DNA of 64,000 nucleotides from CAYPHY01 sp964410625 (lineage in GTDB: Bacteria > Chloroflexota > Anaerolineae > Promineifilales > Promineifilaceae). The notes under the pieces are model-generated. The model ran no database searches, was not told where the DNA came from, and saw nothing but the letters and a program-made list of their open reading frames with translations. Shown in pieces: positions 32,421 through 40,383 of this stretch; the stretch's first letter is position 1, and every line of letters starts with the position of its first letter. A program made the position numbers and the translations under genes. The stretch covers positions 1 through 64,000 of the forward strand of contig CAYPHY010000018.1 of NCBI GenBank assembly GCA_964410625.1, read 5' to 3'.

Positions 32421-33593
32421 TCATTTGCCCTGCTCGAACGCTCGTTGGTAAATCTGGACGTAACTCTCGCGGGTGAGATCGCGCGGGTTGCCGATGGTTT
32501 GCGGGTCGGCAAAGGCGATGTCGGCCAGCATTGGGATATCGTCCTCGCAGAAGCCCAGTTCTTGCAAGGTGGGGATTTCCACATCTTCGGTCAGGCGCAT
32601 CACCGCTTCAACGGCCTTCTCGGCCGCCTGCCAGACGCTCAACCCACGCACATCCTCGCCCAATGCCTGGGCAATGCGGGCGAACTTTTGCGGTTCGCCC
32701 ATGTAGTTGTATTCCATCACCGGCCCCAGCAGTCGCGCCGTCAATGCCCCGTGTGGCACATCACGCACGCCCCCGGCCGACTGGCTCATCGCATGGGCCG
32801 CCCCCGCGCTCTCCTTGCCATAAGCCAACCCGCCGAGCATCGCGGCCATAGACATCTTGTACCGCGCTTCGGTGTTGTGTCCCTGGGCAAAGGCGACGCG
32901 CAAATATTGGCCGACGTATTCCATCGCCAGCAGCGCCACCGCATCGGGCAAAGGCTGGGCATAGGCACAGGTGTAGCACTCAATGGCGTGGGCCAGCGCA
33001 TCCATGCCCGTTCCGGCGGTGACGGCAGCTGGCAACTCATAGGTCAATTCTGGATCAAGCAAGGCCACCCACGCGCCAATGTCGGCCGTGCCGCCAACAT
33101 TAAACTTAATTTTACGCTCCGGATCGGTGATCACCGCCCAGAGTGTGACTTCACTGCCCGTCCCGGCCGTCGTCGGCACACAAATCGTCGGTGGGATACG
33201 CTTTTTGATCGGCTGAGGATCGGCCCACTCATATTGGCGGATCGAACCGCCATTGCTGGCCAGCACCCCAATCGCCTTGGCTGTGTCCATCGCACTGCCG
33301 CCGCCGATGCCGATCAGACCATCGCAGGACTCTTGCTGGTAAACGGCCGCGCCCTCGTCCACCAGGGCAATCGGCGGGTTGGGAGCGCAATGCTCAAAGG
33401 TGGCATATTCAATGTTGGCCGCTTTCAGCGAAGCCACAGCGCGGTCAAGCAAACCGGCTTTGACAATACCAGGATCGGTGACGACCAGCGGCCGTTTTAA
33501 GCCCAAAGCCTTCACCTCATCGGCCAGCGCGGTCACAGCCCCCGGCCCATGTTTCATCACTGTGGGAATCTCAAACGAACGAACGAAGCTCAT
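32421..33593 (-). CDS. iron-containing (group III) alcohol dehydrogenase
   Basis: 390 residues. NAD-binding GGGSAMDTAK, metal-site segments LPAAVTAGTGMDALAHAIECY (Asp/His ligands) and DVPHGALTARLLGPVMEYN (His). The family oxidises alcohols or reduces aldehydes with NAD(P)H, including glycerol, butanol and betaine-related substrates. It is the upstream partner of the ProV-like ATPase, which could hint at choline/betaine or other osmolyte aldehyde metabolism, but that is inference from position only. The start is ATG; no signal peptide, cytosolic. Confidence 0.93.
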   Translation of the reverse strand: MSFVRSFEIPTVMKHGPGAVTALADEVKALGLKRPLVVTDPGIVKAGLLDRAVASLKAANIEYATFEHCAPNPPIALVDEGAAVYQQESCDGLIGIGGGSAMDTAKAIGVLASNGGSIRQYEWADPQPIKKRIPPTICVPTTAGTGSEVTLWAVITDPERKIKFNVGGTADIGAWVALLDPELTYELPAAVTAGTGMDALAHAIECYTCAYAQPLPDAVALLAMEYVGQYLRVAFAQGHNTEARYKMSMAAMLGGLAYGKESAGAAHAMSQSAGGVRDVPHGALTARLLGPVMEYNYMGEPQKFARIAQALGEDVRGLSVWQAAEKAVEAVMRLTEDVEIPTLQELGFCEDDIPMLADIAFADPQTIGNPRDLTRESYVQIYQRAFEQGK

Positions 33594-33711
33594 ATAGGTA
33601 TTCCTCGAAAAATAAAGTATGCAGCGGCAATTCTAGCCTGACCAGGCACAGAATGCACACGAATAGACAGTCAAACGTCGTAAAAAATAGTAAGCGGGTT
33701 AGCAATCTACG

Positions 33712-34203
33712 CTATACATCGCTGTCGTTGTTCGTTTCCTTCCGGCGGGCCACATATTTGCTGACCGGCCGCAAGAAGCGCAGGGCCAGAAAGGTAAAGA
33801 GGCTGGAGACAATAGCCAATAGATAATTACCGACCCCCACCGTCATCCCAATTGCCGCCACCATCCAGATGGACGCGGCCGTTGTCATCCCCTTCGTATG
33901 GTTGCGGGATTGAAAAATCGCCCCGGCCCCTAAAAAGCCAATGCCGGAAACGACTTGCGCGGCCACCCGCGCGGTGTCTTGAGCGTTTGAACCATCCAGG
34001 GGAAAACTGTGAATGGATAAGATGGTGAAAAGGCATGATCCCATGGCAATCAACATATTGGTGCGAAACCCAGCATCACGGCCGCGCCACTCTCGCTCTA
34101 GCCCAATCAGGCCGCCCAATATCGCGGAAAGTAATACCTGAAAGATAGTTACCCAACTGTATTCACGAACTGATTGTAACCATGCAAATGTTATATCGTC
34201 CAT
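33712..34203 (-). CDS. MgtC/SapB family membrane protein
   Basis: 163 residues with four or five membrane segments. The family signature is clear: AILGGLIGLEREWRGRDAGFRTNMLIAMGSCLF, QVVSGIGFLGAGAIFQ and GMTTAASIWMVAAIGMTVGVG. MgtC proteins modulate Mg2+ adaptation or F-type ATPase activity in pathogens; SapB-type homologues in free-living bacteria are of unknown role. The short cytosolic tail has only RRKETNND and no ACT domain. It is transcribed alone, divergent from the PgeF gene. Confidence 0.9.
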   Translation of the reverse strand: MDDITFAWLQSVREYSWVTIFQVLLSAILGGLIGLEREWRGRDAGFRTNMLIAMGSCLFTILSIHSFPLDGSNAQDTARVAAQVVSGIGFLGAGAIFQSRNHTKGMTTAASIWMVAAIGMTVGVGNYLLAIVSSLFTFLALRFLRPVSKYVARRKETNNDSDV

Positions 34204-34420
34204 TGCGCTTCTCCTTACTCCTCTCTGGCATGGTTGTCACTTTTGCCCCACCTCGCGCCAGGCCGTAAAATCTATGCCAGGAAAAGTTCAGTACACTTTA
34301 GAAACCAGTTCTCTTCCGCGATGTGCTTTTCTCCGGGAAGATAGGATGAGAAATCAGGTTTCTGTTTTCGGAAATTGGAGCAGTATTATAGTGTTTGACT
34401 CACAAGTAGACGATGTGTTA

Positions 34421-35257
34421 ATGTTTCACTTTCCTTCCCTGGCGAACCACGGCCGCATCCAACACGCCGTGTTCAGCCGCCAGGGGGGTGTCAGTGCGGC
34501 CCCCTTTGCCTCCCTAAACTTGAGTATGTCGGTGGCCGACGAGCGCGAGCGCGTCTATGCCAATCGCCGCCGCGCCTTTGGTGTTTTCGGCCGGGACACG
34601 GACACGGCCGTCCATGCCCACATGGTCCATGGCGCAACGGTGGCGCGGGTGACCCAGGCGGATCAAGGCACATGGGTGACACATGTGGATGGGTTGGTGA
34701 CTGACCAGCCGGGCTGTGCGTTGGCGATGAGTTTTGCCGACTGTGCGCCGATATTTCTGTATGATCCGCTGAAACAGGCGATTGGGTTAGGCCACGCCGG
34801 TTGGCGCGGCACGGTTGAAGATTTGCCGGGGGCAATGGTGCGGAAGATGGCGGCCGAATTTGGCAGCGACCCGGCCTCCCTCATTGCCGCTATCGGCCCT
34901 TGCATCGGCCCCTGTTGCTATGAAGTGGACGAACCGGTGATCGGCATGGTACATGCTGCCTTCAGCGAACCAGACTCACTGTTAGTTCCTCCCCCACAAA
35001 AAACAGAACGCGATCAAGCCACCACCAATCCAGAAAATCAGCGGCAATCTGCGCTGCATCCGCGTCATCCGCGTAACACTCCTGATCGCCCCCACTTCGA
35101 TCTCCCCGAAGCCAACCGGCGCAATCTGGCGAATGCCGGTGTGGTCAACATCGAACAGTCGGGCTTTTGCACCGCCTGTCGCACTGACCTCTTTTTTTCC
35201 CATCGCGCCGAAAACGGCCGCACCGGCCGCTTTGGGACGATGTTGATTCTTGATTAG
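34421..35257 (+). CDS. PgeF/YfiH-like multicopper-oxidase-fold (laccase-domain) protein
   Basis: About 278 residues from ATG 34421. Family motifs: HAVFSRQGGVSAAPFASLNLS, HMVHGATVARV, DGLVTDQPGCALAMSFADCAPIFLYD, GLGHAGWRGTV, IGPCIGPCCYEVD, and C-terminal GFCTACRTDLFFSHRAENGRTGRFGTM. The conserved His/Cys residues form the active site. Members are peptidoglycan-editing or purine nucleoside phosphorylase-like enzymes. Upstream in-frame ATGs (34274, 34346) would add up to 49 residues without family character. A stretch of about 30 residues (nt 34999-35090) between PPPQ and RPHFDLPEANRRNLANAGV is foreign to the family and is encoded by repeat DNA. Confidence 0.9.
   Translation: MFHFPSLANHGRIQHAVFSRQGGVSAAPFASLNLSMSVADERERVYANRRRAFGVFGRDTDTAVHAHMVHGATVARVTQADQGTWVTHVDGLVTDQPGCALAMSFADCAPIFLYDPLKQAIGLGHAGWRGTVEDLPGAMVRKMAAEFGSDPASLIAAIGPCIGPCCYEVDEPVIGMVHAAFSEPDSLLVPPPQKTERDQATTNPENQRQSALHPRHPRNTPDRPHFDLPEANRRNLANAGVVNIEQSGFCTACRTDLFFSHRAENGRTGRFGTMLILD
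34999..35090. repeat. family E repeat insertion in the PgeF gene
   Basis: The segment containing caatctgcgctgcatccgcgtcatccgcgtaac is the same word type as the intergenic DNA at 22-60 and 54546-54590. It encodes ENQRQSALHPRHPRN in an otherwise conserved region. Confidence 0.75.
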
Positions 35258-35326
35258 TTGTTTTAGAATTGGGATGGACTATATCTCTGCGACTCTGCGT
35301 TTAGATTCGTTTCCTGAACTCACTTC

Positions 35327-35566
35327 TTAATTGTGGCAGGCACAACCACCACCGCCACAACCACAGCCACCGCCATTGTTGACCGTTAGGGGGATGCTCT
35401 CACGGCCGCGGCTCGTCCCGCCGATGACCGCAACGGCATTGAGCTGCTTTTGGGTGTTTTTGCTGGCGCAACTGGGGCAGGCGGCCGTCCGGCTGGCTTC
35501 CGAAAAGGAACGCTTCTCGCTAAAGCTTCGGCCGCATTCCCGGCACACAAAATCATAGTAAGGCAT
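35327..35566 (-). CDS. FmdB-type zinc ribbon protein
   Basis: 79 residues. The N-terminal zinc ribbon MPYYDFVCRECGRSF with a second CPSC pair is the FmdB/CxxC_CxxC_SSSS regulator family. Here the tail is unusual: it ends in a Gly/Cys/His cluster (NNGGGCGCGGGGCACHN) that could bind extra metal. Members are thought to be small regulatory or metal-handling proteins. ATG start with GAGG upstream. It is convergent with the PgeF gene. Confidence 0.88.
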   Translation of the reverse strand: MPYYDFVCRECGRSFSEKRSFSEASRTAACPSCASKNTQKQLNAVAVIGGTSRGRESIPLTVNNGGGCGCGGGGCACHN

Positions 35567-35583
35567 CAGCTACCTCCTCAATC

Positions 35584-35667
35584 AGTGTATTCGTGTATCG
35601 GTGTATTGGTATATTGGTATATTGGTCTGCATCATTAGACCAATATACTAATACACGGATATACCAC
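35584..35667. repeat. family B inverted repeat (TGTATTGGTATATTGG)
   Basis: tgtattcgtgtatcggtgtattggtatattggtatattggtct, short loop, then agaccaatatactaatacacggatatacca: near-complementary arms. The rest of 35668-35928 is A/T rich, with no gene; it must hold the promoter of the response regulator, but I cannot assign both hexamers. Confidence 0.8.
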
Positions 35668-35928
35668 TCTCTCACTCTCTTGTTATGCAAAATTATACGT
35701 AAATTGCATGTATTTTCGTTCAACTCCAGTATATCCTTAAGTAAAAGTGTTAGCTAGAATGCACAAAATATTGGATTTGATCATATAATCTATCGTATAT
35801 GTACTGGTTGAAACTCCGCGTCTGATGTAGTGTAGCGGTAAACTCTGATCAAAGCAGTACCCTTCCTTATCAAGATATTCAGAGCTTACCCGATGTCGGG
35901 TTGACAACCTGTGTCTTCGGGAGATGCC

Positions 35929-36675
35929 ATGATTGCTAATGAAGAAAAGAAACAACGAGTCTTGGCCGTTGACGACAACGCCTATACTTTGCGGCTAGTC
36001 GAATATACGTTGCGCGAGGCTGAATTTGATGTAATGACCGCCATATCCGGGGAGGATGCCCTGAACCAGATTTCGACGCATGGGCTGCCCGACCTGGCGA
36101 TTGTTGACCTGCATATGCCAGGGATGAGCGGTTTTGAGTTTTGTCACCGGGTCCATCAATATAGCGACTTACCGGTGATCATGTTGACGGCCGTGAACCA
36201 CGAAGCAACCGTTGTAGAAGGATTAGAAACGCACGCGGAAGATTATATCGTCAAGCCGTTTAGCCCTGGCGAACTGGTCGCCCGCACCAGGCGCGTCCTC
36301 AAGCGCATGGGCGAACTGGCCTATGAACTGGAGCCGCAAACCCAGGTGGATGACCGCCTGCTGATTGATTTTCCACAACGGACGGCGATTGTGGAGGGCA
36401 AGCCGGTGAGTCTGACGCCGACGGAGACGAAGTTGCTTTATATTCTGATGCGAAAGGCGGGGCAAACTGTACCGACAGAGTTTATCCTCCGCCGTCTGTG
36501 GCCGGCCGAACCGGTGTTTGAAGACCGCCTCCATGTCCATCTCCACCGTCTGCGCCGCAAGATCGAAGGCAAGAAAAGCAAAACCCGCCGTCGCTACATC
36601 TATTCCGAGCGCGGCTCCGGCTATAGCTTCCACCTGAGTGAGCAGATTGCGGCGAATGGGAGTGATGGAGATTAG
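35929..36675 (+). CDS. OmpR-family response regulator
   Basis: 248 residues. Receiver domain: acidic pair in VDDNAYTLRLV, phosphoacceptor Asp in DLAIVDLHMPGMSGFEF, Thr in VIMLTAV, Lys in DYIVKPFSPGEL. A C-terminal winged helix (about 140-235) has LTPTETKLLYILMRKAG and DRLHVHLHRLRRKIEG. A DNA-binding transcriptional regulator. ATG 35929 has GGGAG five bases upstream; a GTG at 35911 is less likely. No sensor kinase is adjacent, so the partner is elsewhere. Confidence 0.93.
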   Translation: MIANEEKKQRVLAVDDNAYTLRLVEYTLREAEFDVMTAISGEDALNQISTHGLPDLAIVDLHMPGMSGFEFCHRVHQYSDLPVIMLTAVNHEATVVEGLETHAEDYIVKPFSPGELVARTRRVLKRMGELAYELEPQTQVDDRLLIDFPQRTAIVEGKPVSLTPTETKLLYILMRKAGQTVPTEFILRRLWPAEPVFEDRLHVHLHRLRRKIEGKKSKTRRRYIYSERGSGYSFHLSEQIAANGSDGD

Positions 36676-36768
36676 AGATTGGAGACTAGGAGACTGAGAG
36701 ACTAGGAGATTGGTATATCACTGTATTGGTCTAGTCTAGTGATATACACCAATATACCAATAAACCAC
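36670..36768. repeat. composite repeat A + B hairpin
   Basis: Family A (gattagagattggagactaggagactgagagactaggagatt) fuses to family B (ttggtatatcactgtattggtct ... gatatacaccaatatacc). This composite order, A then B, also occurs at 22831-22901. The start overlaps the response regulator stop. Confidence 0.8.
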
Positions 36769-36857
36769 TTGCCGCTTGCTGCCTGGGAATTAATTCCCAG
36801 GCTGATACAGGAAGTACGCTAAAGCGCACTGTTGGTCTGCAAGTCGAAAAGTGCTTA

Positions 36858-36914
36858 TATTACCGATTAGCGATTACTGATCACTGCTTATTGCCCACTG
36901 ACTACTATCCACTC
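36858..36914. repeat. family C repeat
   Basis: attaccgattagcgattactgatcactgctta then ttgcccactgactactatccactc, directly before the Nudix start codon. These are the same words as at 11072-11133 and 59299-59399. Confidence 0.65.
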
Positions 36915-37559
36915 ATGCCCGTTACGCTCCAATATGTCCGAGCGGCGTTGCAACTGTCTGAGTTTGACGGAACGGCCGCGCAACAGATGATGATGCCCCA
37001 GGCGCGGGTCAATATGCGGCCGCCGGAGCGCCTCGGTGAGCCGCGGCTCGGTGGGGTGTTGGTACTGCTCTTTGGACGGGATGGGGAGTTGTGCCTGGTG
37101 CTAACCCGTCGCCGTGACGATCTTCCCTCTCATGCCGGACAGGTGTCGTTCCCTGGCGGCCGTCACGAACCGCCGGAAACGCTGCAAACCACCGCCCTGC
37201 GCGAAACGTATGAAGAAATCGGCATCCCCCCGGAAAAGATTCAAATCCTCGGCGAACTCTCTCCGCTTTACATTCTCCCCTCTGATTTTCAAGTCCAGCC
37301 TTTTGTGGGTTATTATGCCAATGGGGAACGGCCGCGCTTCCAGGCCGACCCTGGCGAAGTGGCGGAGATCATCGAAGCCCCGCTGCGCCACCTGCTCGAT
37401 CCGGCGACTCGTGTGGAGGAGGAGTGGGAGCTGCGTGGCTATCCGGTATCCGTCCCCTTTTTTCAGGTAGATCATCACAAAGTGTGGGGGGCAACAGCCA
37501 TGATGCTCAGCGAGTTCCTTGAGCGTCTACGTCATGTGTATACTTTAACCACTGATTGA
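36915..37559 (+). CDS. Nudix hydrolase, CoA pyrophosphatase type (NudL-like)
   Basis: 214 residues. Nudix box GGRHEPPETLQTTALRETYEEIGI fits G-x5-E-x7-RE-x2-EE-x-G. The preceding VLTRRRDDLPSHAGQVSFPGG and the later LSPLYILPSDFQVQPFVGY (the UPF0035 signature) identify the CoA diphosphatase subgroup, which splits CoA and derivatives into 3',5'-ADP and phosphopantetheine. I chose ATG 36915; an upstream TTG (36891) would be encoded by the repeat. No Shine-Dalgarno is obvious. Confidence 0.9.
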   Translation: MPVTLQYVRAALQLSEFDGTAAQQMMMPQARVNMRPPERLGEPRLGGVLVLLFGRDGELCLVLTRRRDDLPSHAGQVSFPGGRHEPPETLQTTALRETYEEIGIPPEKIQILGELSPLYILPSDFQVQPFVGYYANGERPRFQADPGEVAEIIEAPLRHLLDPATRVEEEWELRGYPVSVPFFQVDHHKVWGATAMMLSEFLERLRHVYTLTTD

Positions 37560-37600
37560 TACGGATTGAACAGATTTTCACGGATTTTCCGCTTAGTACA
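37556..37600. repeat. family E-like repeat
   Basis: tgatacggattgaacagattttcacggattttccgc, single orientation. Confidence 0.5.
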
Positions 37601-37626
37601 GTGATCCAAAATTTATCGGCTTGCCC

Positions 37627-37718
37627 GTCATTCCGAGCGGAGCGAGGAATCCCTTGCGATTGCGTGGACCAGTGAATTGCTGGGGATTCCTCGCTCCGAA
37701 GACTCCGCTCGGAATGAC
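37627..37718. repeat. long palindromic element (GTCATTCCGAGCGGAGCGAGG)
   Basis: The left arm 37627-37653 and right arm 37683-37718 are complementary over GTCATTCCGAGCGGAG and CGAGGAATCCC, with an extra 9-base insertion in the right arm (cgaagactc region). This sequence type is known as a dispersed palindrome in unrelated bacteria. It does not overlap a gene. Confidence 0.85.
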
Positions 37719-37763
37719 AGGTGGATCACTACTGAAACAGTGTGCTTAGTATCCATGGTTAAA

Positions 37764-38075
37764 CTAAAAGAGAATTTTACGTCCCGCAAAGACGGCCGCA
37801 ATCAACAGAGCGAAAAGTCCCGCTGTGAGCCAGATTGACGGCCGCCAGAAAAAGACTACCGGCAATCCTAAACCAATCGCCAACGCCATGATGTGGGCCG
37901 CCCTTTCATAATGGTAACGAGCCAGGAGCAGCCCAATCAGGCACAGTCCGATGACCAGGATGAATGAGAGGTAAGGCCGGTGGGGAAAAAATGCCCAAAC
38001 AAGCGCGGCCGTCACCAGCAAATAAATCAGATGAAATCGCCAGATAGCGGGGACAGGCTCGAATGGGGGTTCCAT
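37764..38075 (-). CDS. small hypothetical membrane protein
   Basis: 103 residues with four hydrophobic segments (FHLIYLLVTAALVWAFF; YLSFILVIGLCLIGLLLA; IMALAIGLGLPVVFF; LTAGLFALLIAAVFAG). No family recognised. The gene is upstream of the ThDP-enzyme gene's terminal side? No: both are on the minus strand, and it lies 86 bp downstream of that gene's stop, separated by a strong repeat hairpin. The start is ATG. Confidence 0.65.
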   Translation of the reverse strand: MEPPFEPVPAIWRFHLIYLLVTAALVWAFFPHRPYLSFILVIGLCLIGLLLARYHYERAAHIMALAIGLGLPVVFFWRPSIWLTAGLFALLIAAVFAGRKILF

Positions 38076-38088
38076 ATTGAAGCAGTAT

Positions 38089-38158
38089 ATTGGTCTATTG
38101 GTGTATTAGACCAATACACCAATAGACCAATCTCTAATCTCCTAATCTCCCACTCTCC
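38089..38158. repeat. family B perfect 19-bp hairpin plus family A
   Basis: ATTGGTCTATTGGTGTATT (38089-38107) and AATACACCAATAGACCAAT (38113-38131) are exact complements with a 5-base loop. Family A words (tctctaatctcctaatctccc) follow to the ThDP-enzyme stop. Confidence 0.9.
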
Positions 38159-38160
38159 TC

Positions 38161-39798
38161 TTAAACAATATACGGCGTACTCGCCCCCGTCTTGACCATT
38201 CCTTCGGGGTCGAGGGCGACGTTGATACAGGCGGGACGGCCGCTGCTGAAGGCTCGTTCTAATGCCGGGCCGATCTCCTCTGGTTGTTCGACAAATTCCC
38301 CATAACCGCCCAATGCCTCGACCACCTTTTCATAGCGTGTGGGAGCCAACGAAGTCGCCACGGCCCGTTCACGGCCGACCATCATCACCTGTGGCCCGCG
38401 AATTTGTCCCCAACCGGCGTCATTGCCGACGATGCTGACGATAGGCAGGTTGAAGCGGACGGCCGTGTCGAACTCGAAGCCATTCAAGCCAAAGGAGCCA
38501 TCGCCGTTGATGATCAATACTCGTTTGTCGGGATAGAGATGTTGGGCGGCGATGGCAAAGGGCGCACCAACGCCCAAACAGCCGAGAGGGCCGGGATCAA
38601 GCCATTGTCCAGGGCGAGTGATGTTCAATACTTTGGCACAGGCGCTGACAATATCGCCGCCGTCCCCCACGACGATTGTGTTTTCATCAATGAAGTCGTT
38701 GACCGCCGCGGCAAAGCGAAAATGGTTGACCGGCACATCATCCAGCGCTTCCCACTCCTTTTGCTTCGCGCTCTTTTTTGCTTCGGCGGCCGACAACTCC
38801 TCCAGCCAACCATCAAAGCGAATCCCTTGCAATCCCTCGGCCAACGCTTCCAGTACCAGCCGCGAATCGGCGACCATAGCCACATCGGCCGTGCGGTTGT
38901 GGTTGAGTTCGCCGGGGTCGTTTTCGATTTGGATCAGCTTGCCGTCGGGGTTCCACCCATCGCGGCCGTATTTCAAGCGGAAGTCGAGCGGCGTACCGAT
39001 CAGCAAGACCACATCCGCCTGGCGCAAGGCGGCTGAGCGCGACGCCTTCAGGCAGTGGGGATGGTCCATCGACAATGTCCCTCGTCCTGCGCCGTTGGTA
39101 TAAACGGGGATGGCCGTCTGTTCAGTCAATGCTTGCAACGCTTCATGCGCCTGGTCCCAATAGACCTGCGTCCCGGCGATCAACACCGGCTTTTCCGCCT
39201 CTCGCAGCAGTTCAAACATCCGCTGCACATCCCCCACCTCCGGCGCGATAGGCTCAACGGTCACTCGTTCCGGCATTTGTTGCGGGGCATCAACGGCGTT
39301 GAACAGTATATCGAAGGGGAGTTCGACAAAGACGGGGCCAGGACGGCCGCTGAGTGCCAGATGAAACGCCTCAAACAGTCGTTCGGGGATCTCCTCGGTG
39401 TGCTCGATGGTGAAGCTGGCTTTGGTGAAGGTCTGGAACATCTCCACCTGTGGTACTTCTTGCAAAGCCCCCATCCCCTTTGTCTTCAGCGGCGCGGCCC
39501 CGCCGAGCAAGAGCATCGGGCTACGCGCTTGGTAGGCGTTGGCAACACCCGTCACCGCATCCGTCACCCCTGGCCCGGCGGTGACAACGGCGACACCGAT
39601 GTTGCGCGTCAGGCGGGCGTGGGCGTCGGCGGCGTGGGCGGCCGCTTGCTCGTGGCGAAAGTCGAGGATGGTGATGTCGTGGTTGAGACAACCATCATAG
39701 ATCGGCGCGATATGCCCGCCGCAGAGCGTATAGATTGTCTTTACCCCTTGCCTCGCTAACGCCTGCGCTACTAGTTCTCCACCATGTGCATATTCCAT
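38161..39798 (-). CDS. ThDP-dependent enzyme, ILVBL/2-hydroxyacyl-CoA-lyase-like
   Basis: 545 residues from ATG 39798, which has GGAGGTGA upstream; longer in-frame starts run into repeat DNA. Pyrimidine-binding domain: LCGGHIAPIYDG, catalytic Glu50 in FRHEQAAAHAADAHARL, and VAVVTAGPGVTDAVTGVANA. Central FAD-like domain: PGPVFVELPFDILFN, LIGTPLDFRLKYGRDGW. Pyrophosphate domain: GDGGDIVSACAK, INGDGSFGLNGFEFDTAV with the NGDGS Mg2+ motif. The motif set (GGHIxP, LLLGGAAPLKTKGMGALQEV) is closest in my reading to ILVBL/HACL-type lyases rather than IlvB. The substrate is uncertain. No regulatory ilvH is nearby, supporting a non-acetolactate role. Confidence 0.88.
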   Translation of the reverse strand: MEYAHGGELVAQALARQGVKTIYTLCGGHIAPIYDGCLNHDITILDFRHEQAAAHAADAHARLTRNIGVAVVTAGPGVTDAVTGVANAYQARSPMLLLGGAAPLKTKGMGALQEVPQVEMFQTFTKASFTIEHTEEIPERLFEAFHLALSGRPGPVFVELPFDILFNAVDAPQQMPERVTVEPIAPEVGDVQRMFELLREAEKPVLIAGTQVYWDQAHEALQALTEQTAIPVYTNGAGRGTLSMDHPHCLKASRSAALRQADVVLLIGTPLDFRLKYGRDGWNPDGKLIQIENDPGELNHNRTADVAMVADSRLVLEALAEGLQGIRFDGWLEELSAAEAKKSAKQKEWEALDDVPVNHFRFAAAVNDFIDENTIVVGDGGDIVSACAKVLNITRPGQWLDPGPLGCLGVGAPFAIAAQHLYPDKRVLIINGDGSFGLNGFEFDTAVRFNLPIVSIVGNDAGWGQIRGPQVMMVGRERAVATSLAPTRYEKVVEALGGYGEFVEQPEEIGPALERAFSSGRPACINVALDPEGMVKTGASTPYIV

Positions 39799-39833
39799 AA
39801 GGTTCACCTCCACCACTTTTTCAAGACTCGTAA

Positions 39834-39977
39834 CGCGGGTTGGTAGGAGATTAACAATTAAAAGGGCATTTTCCGTTTGTAGGGGCAACCCTTGTGGTTG
39901 CCCATCTCTGGGCAGGCACAAGACCTGCCCCTACAAACAAAATGTCGATTATTTTGTAAATCTTCTAGCAACCCGCG
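39834..39977. repeat. nested multi-hairpin repeat
   Basis: Outer arms CGCGGGTTG (39834-39842) and CAACCCGCG (39969-39977). The middle arms are GTTTGTAGGGGCA (39875-39887) and TGCCCCTACAAAC (39926-39938). Two inner stems follow: GGGCAACCC/GGTTGCCC (39883-39903) and GGGCAGG/CCTGCCC (39910-39930). It fills the space upstream of the ThDP enzyme. Confidence 0.85.
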
Positions 39978-40110
39978 CTACAGTTGCTTACTCTCATAAC
40001 CTATATTTACACTCCACACTTCCCACACTTCTACCTGTTATACTTGGAATATTACTTAAAATGTGGTTGTTATCATAACCTCAAGTTATAATAATCGTTT
40101 AGTCCTATCC

Positions 40111-40368
40111 ATGACCAGTATCAAAACAGCCATTTCGTTGGAAGAATCACTGTTCCAGCGTGCCGATCAACTTGCTGCTGAACTAAATATCTCTCGAAGT
40201 CGGCTCATCACGCTTGCCCTGGAAGAATTCTTGCAGCAATATGATAATGCAAGGCTGTTAGAATCTATAAATAGTGTCTATAGTACTCCACCGACCGAGG
40301 AAGAACAGTTAATCCTTCAGGGTATGCGCCAAAAGCAGTATGAGCTGCTGATCAATGAACCCTGGTAA
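40111..40368 (+). CDS. ribbon-helix-helix antitoxin-like protein
   Basis: 85 residues. SIKTAISLEESLFQRADQLAAELNISRSRLITLALEEFLQQ is a MetJ/Arc/CopG-type ribbon-helix-helix, and the C-terminal half is typical of MazE-like antitoxins. An upstream TATAAT (40087-40092) and GGTTGTTATCATAACC palindromic sequence (40065-40080) could be promoter and operator. An overlapping downstream ATG (40355) opens a 13-codon peptide MNPGNQSREF... that stops at 40396, as if a MazF-type toxin gene had been lost. The operator and toxin-remnant readings are guesses. Confidence 0.78.
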   Translation: MTSIKTAISLEESLFQRADQLAAELNISRSRLITLALEEFLQQYDNARLLESINSVYSTPPTEEEQLILQGMRQKQYELLINEPW

Positions 40369-40383
40369 TCAATCGAGAGAATT

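Noticed and set aside
38161..39798. Acetolactate synthase (ilvB)
   Set aside because: The motif set fits ILVBL/2-hydroxyacyl-CoA lyase-like enzymes better, and no ilvH/ilvC/ilvN is adjacent.
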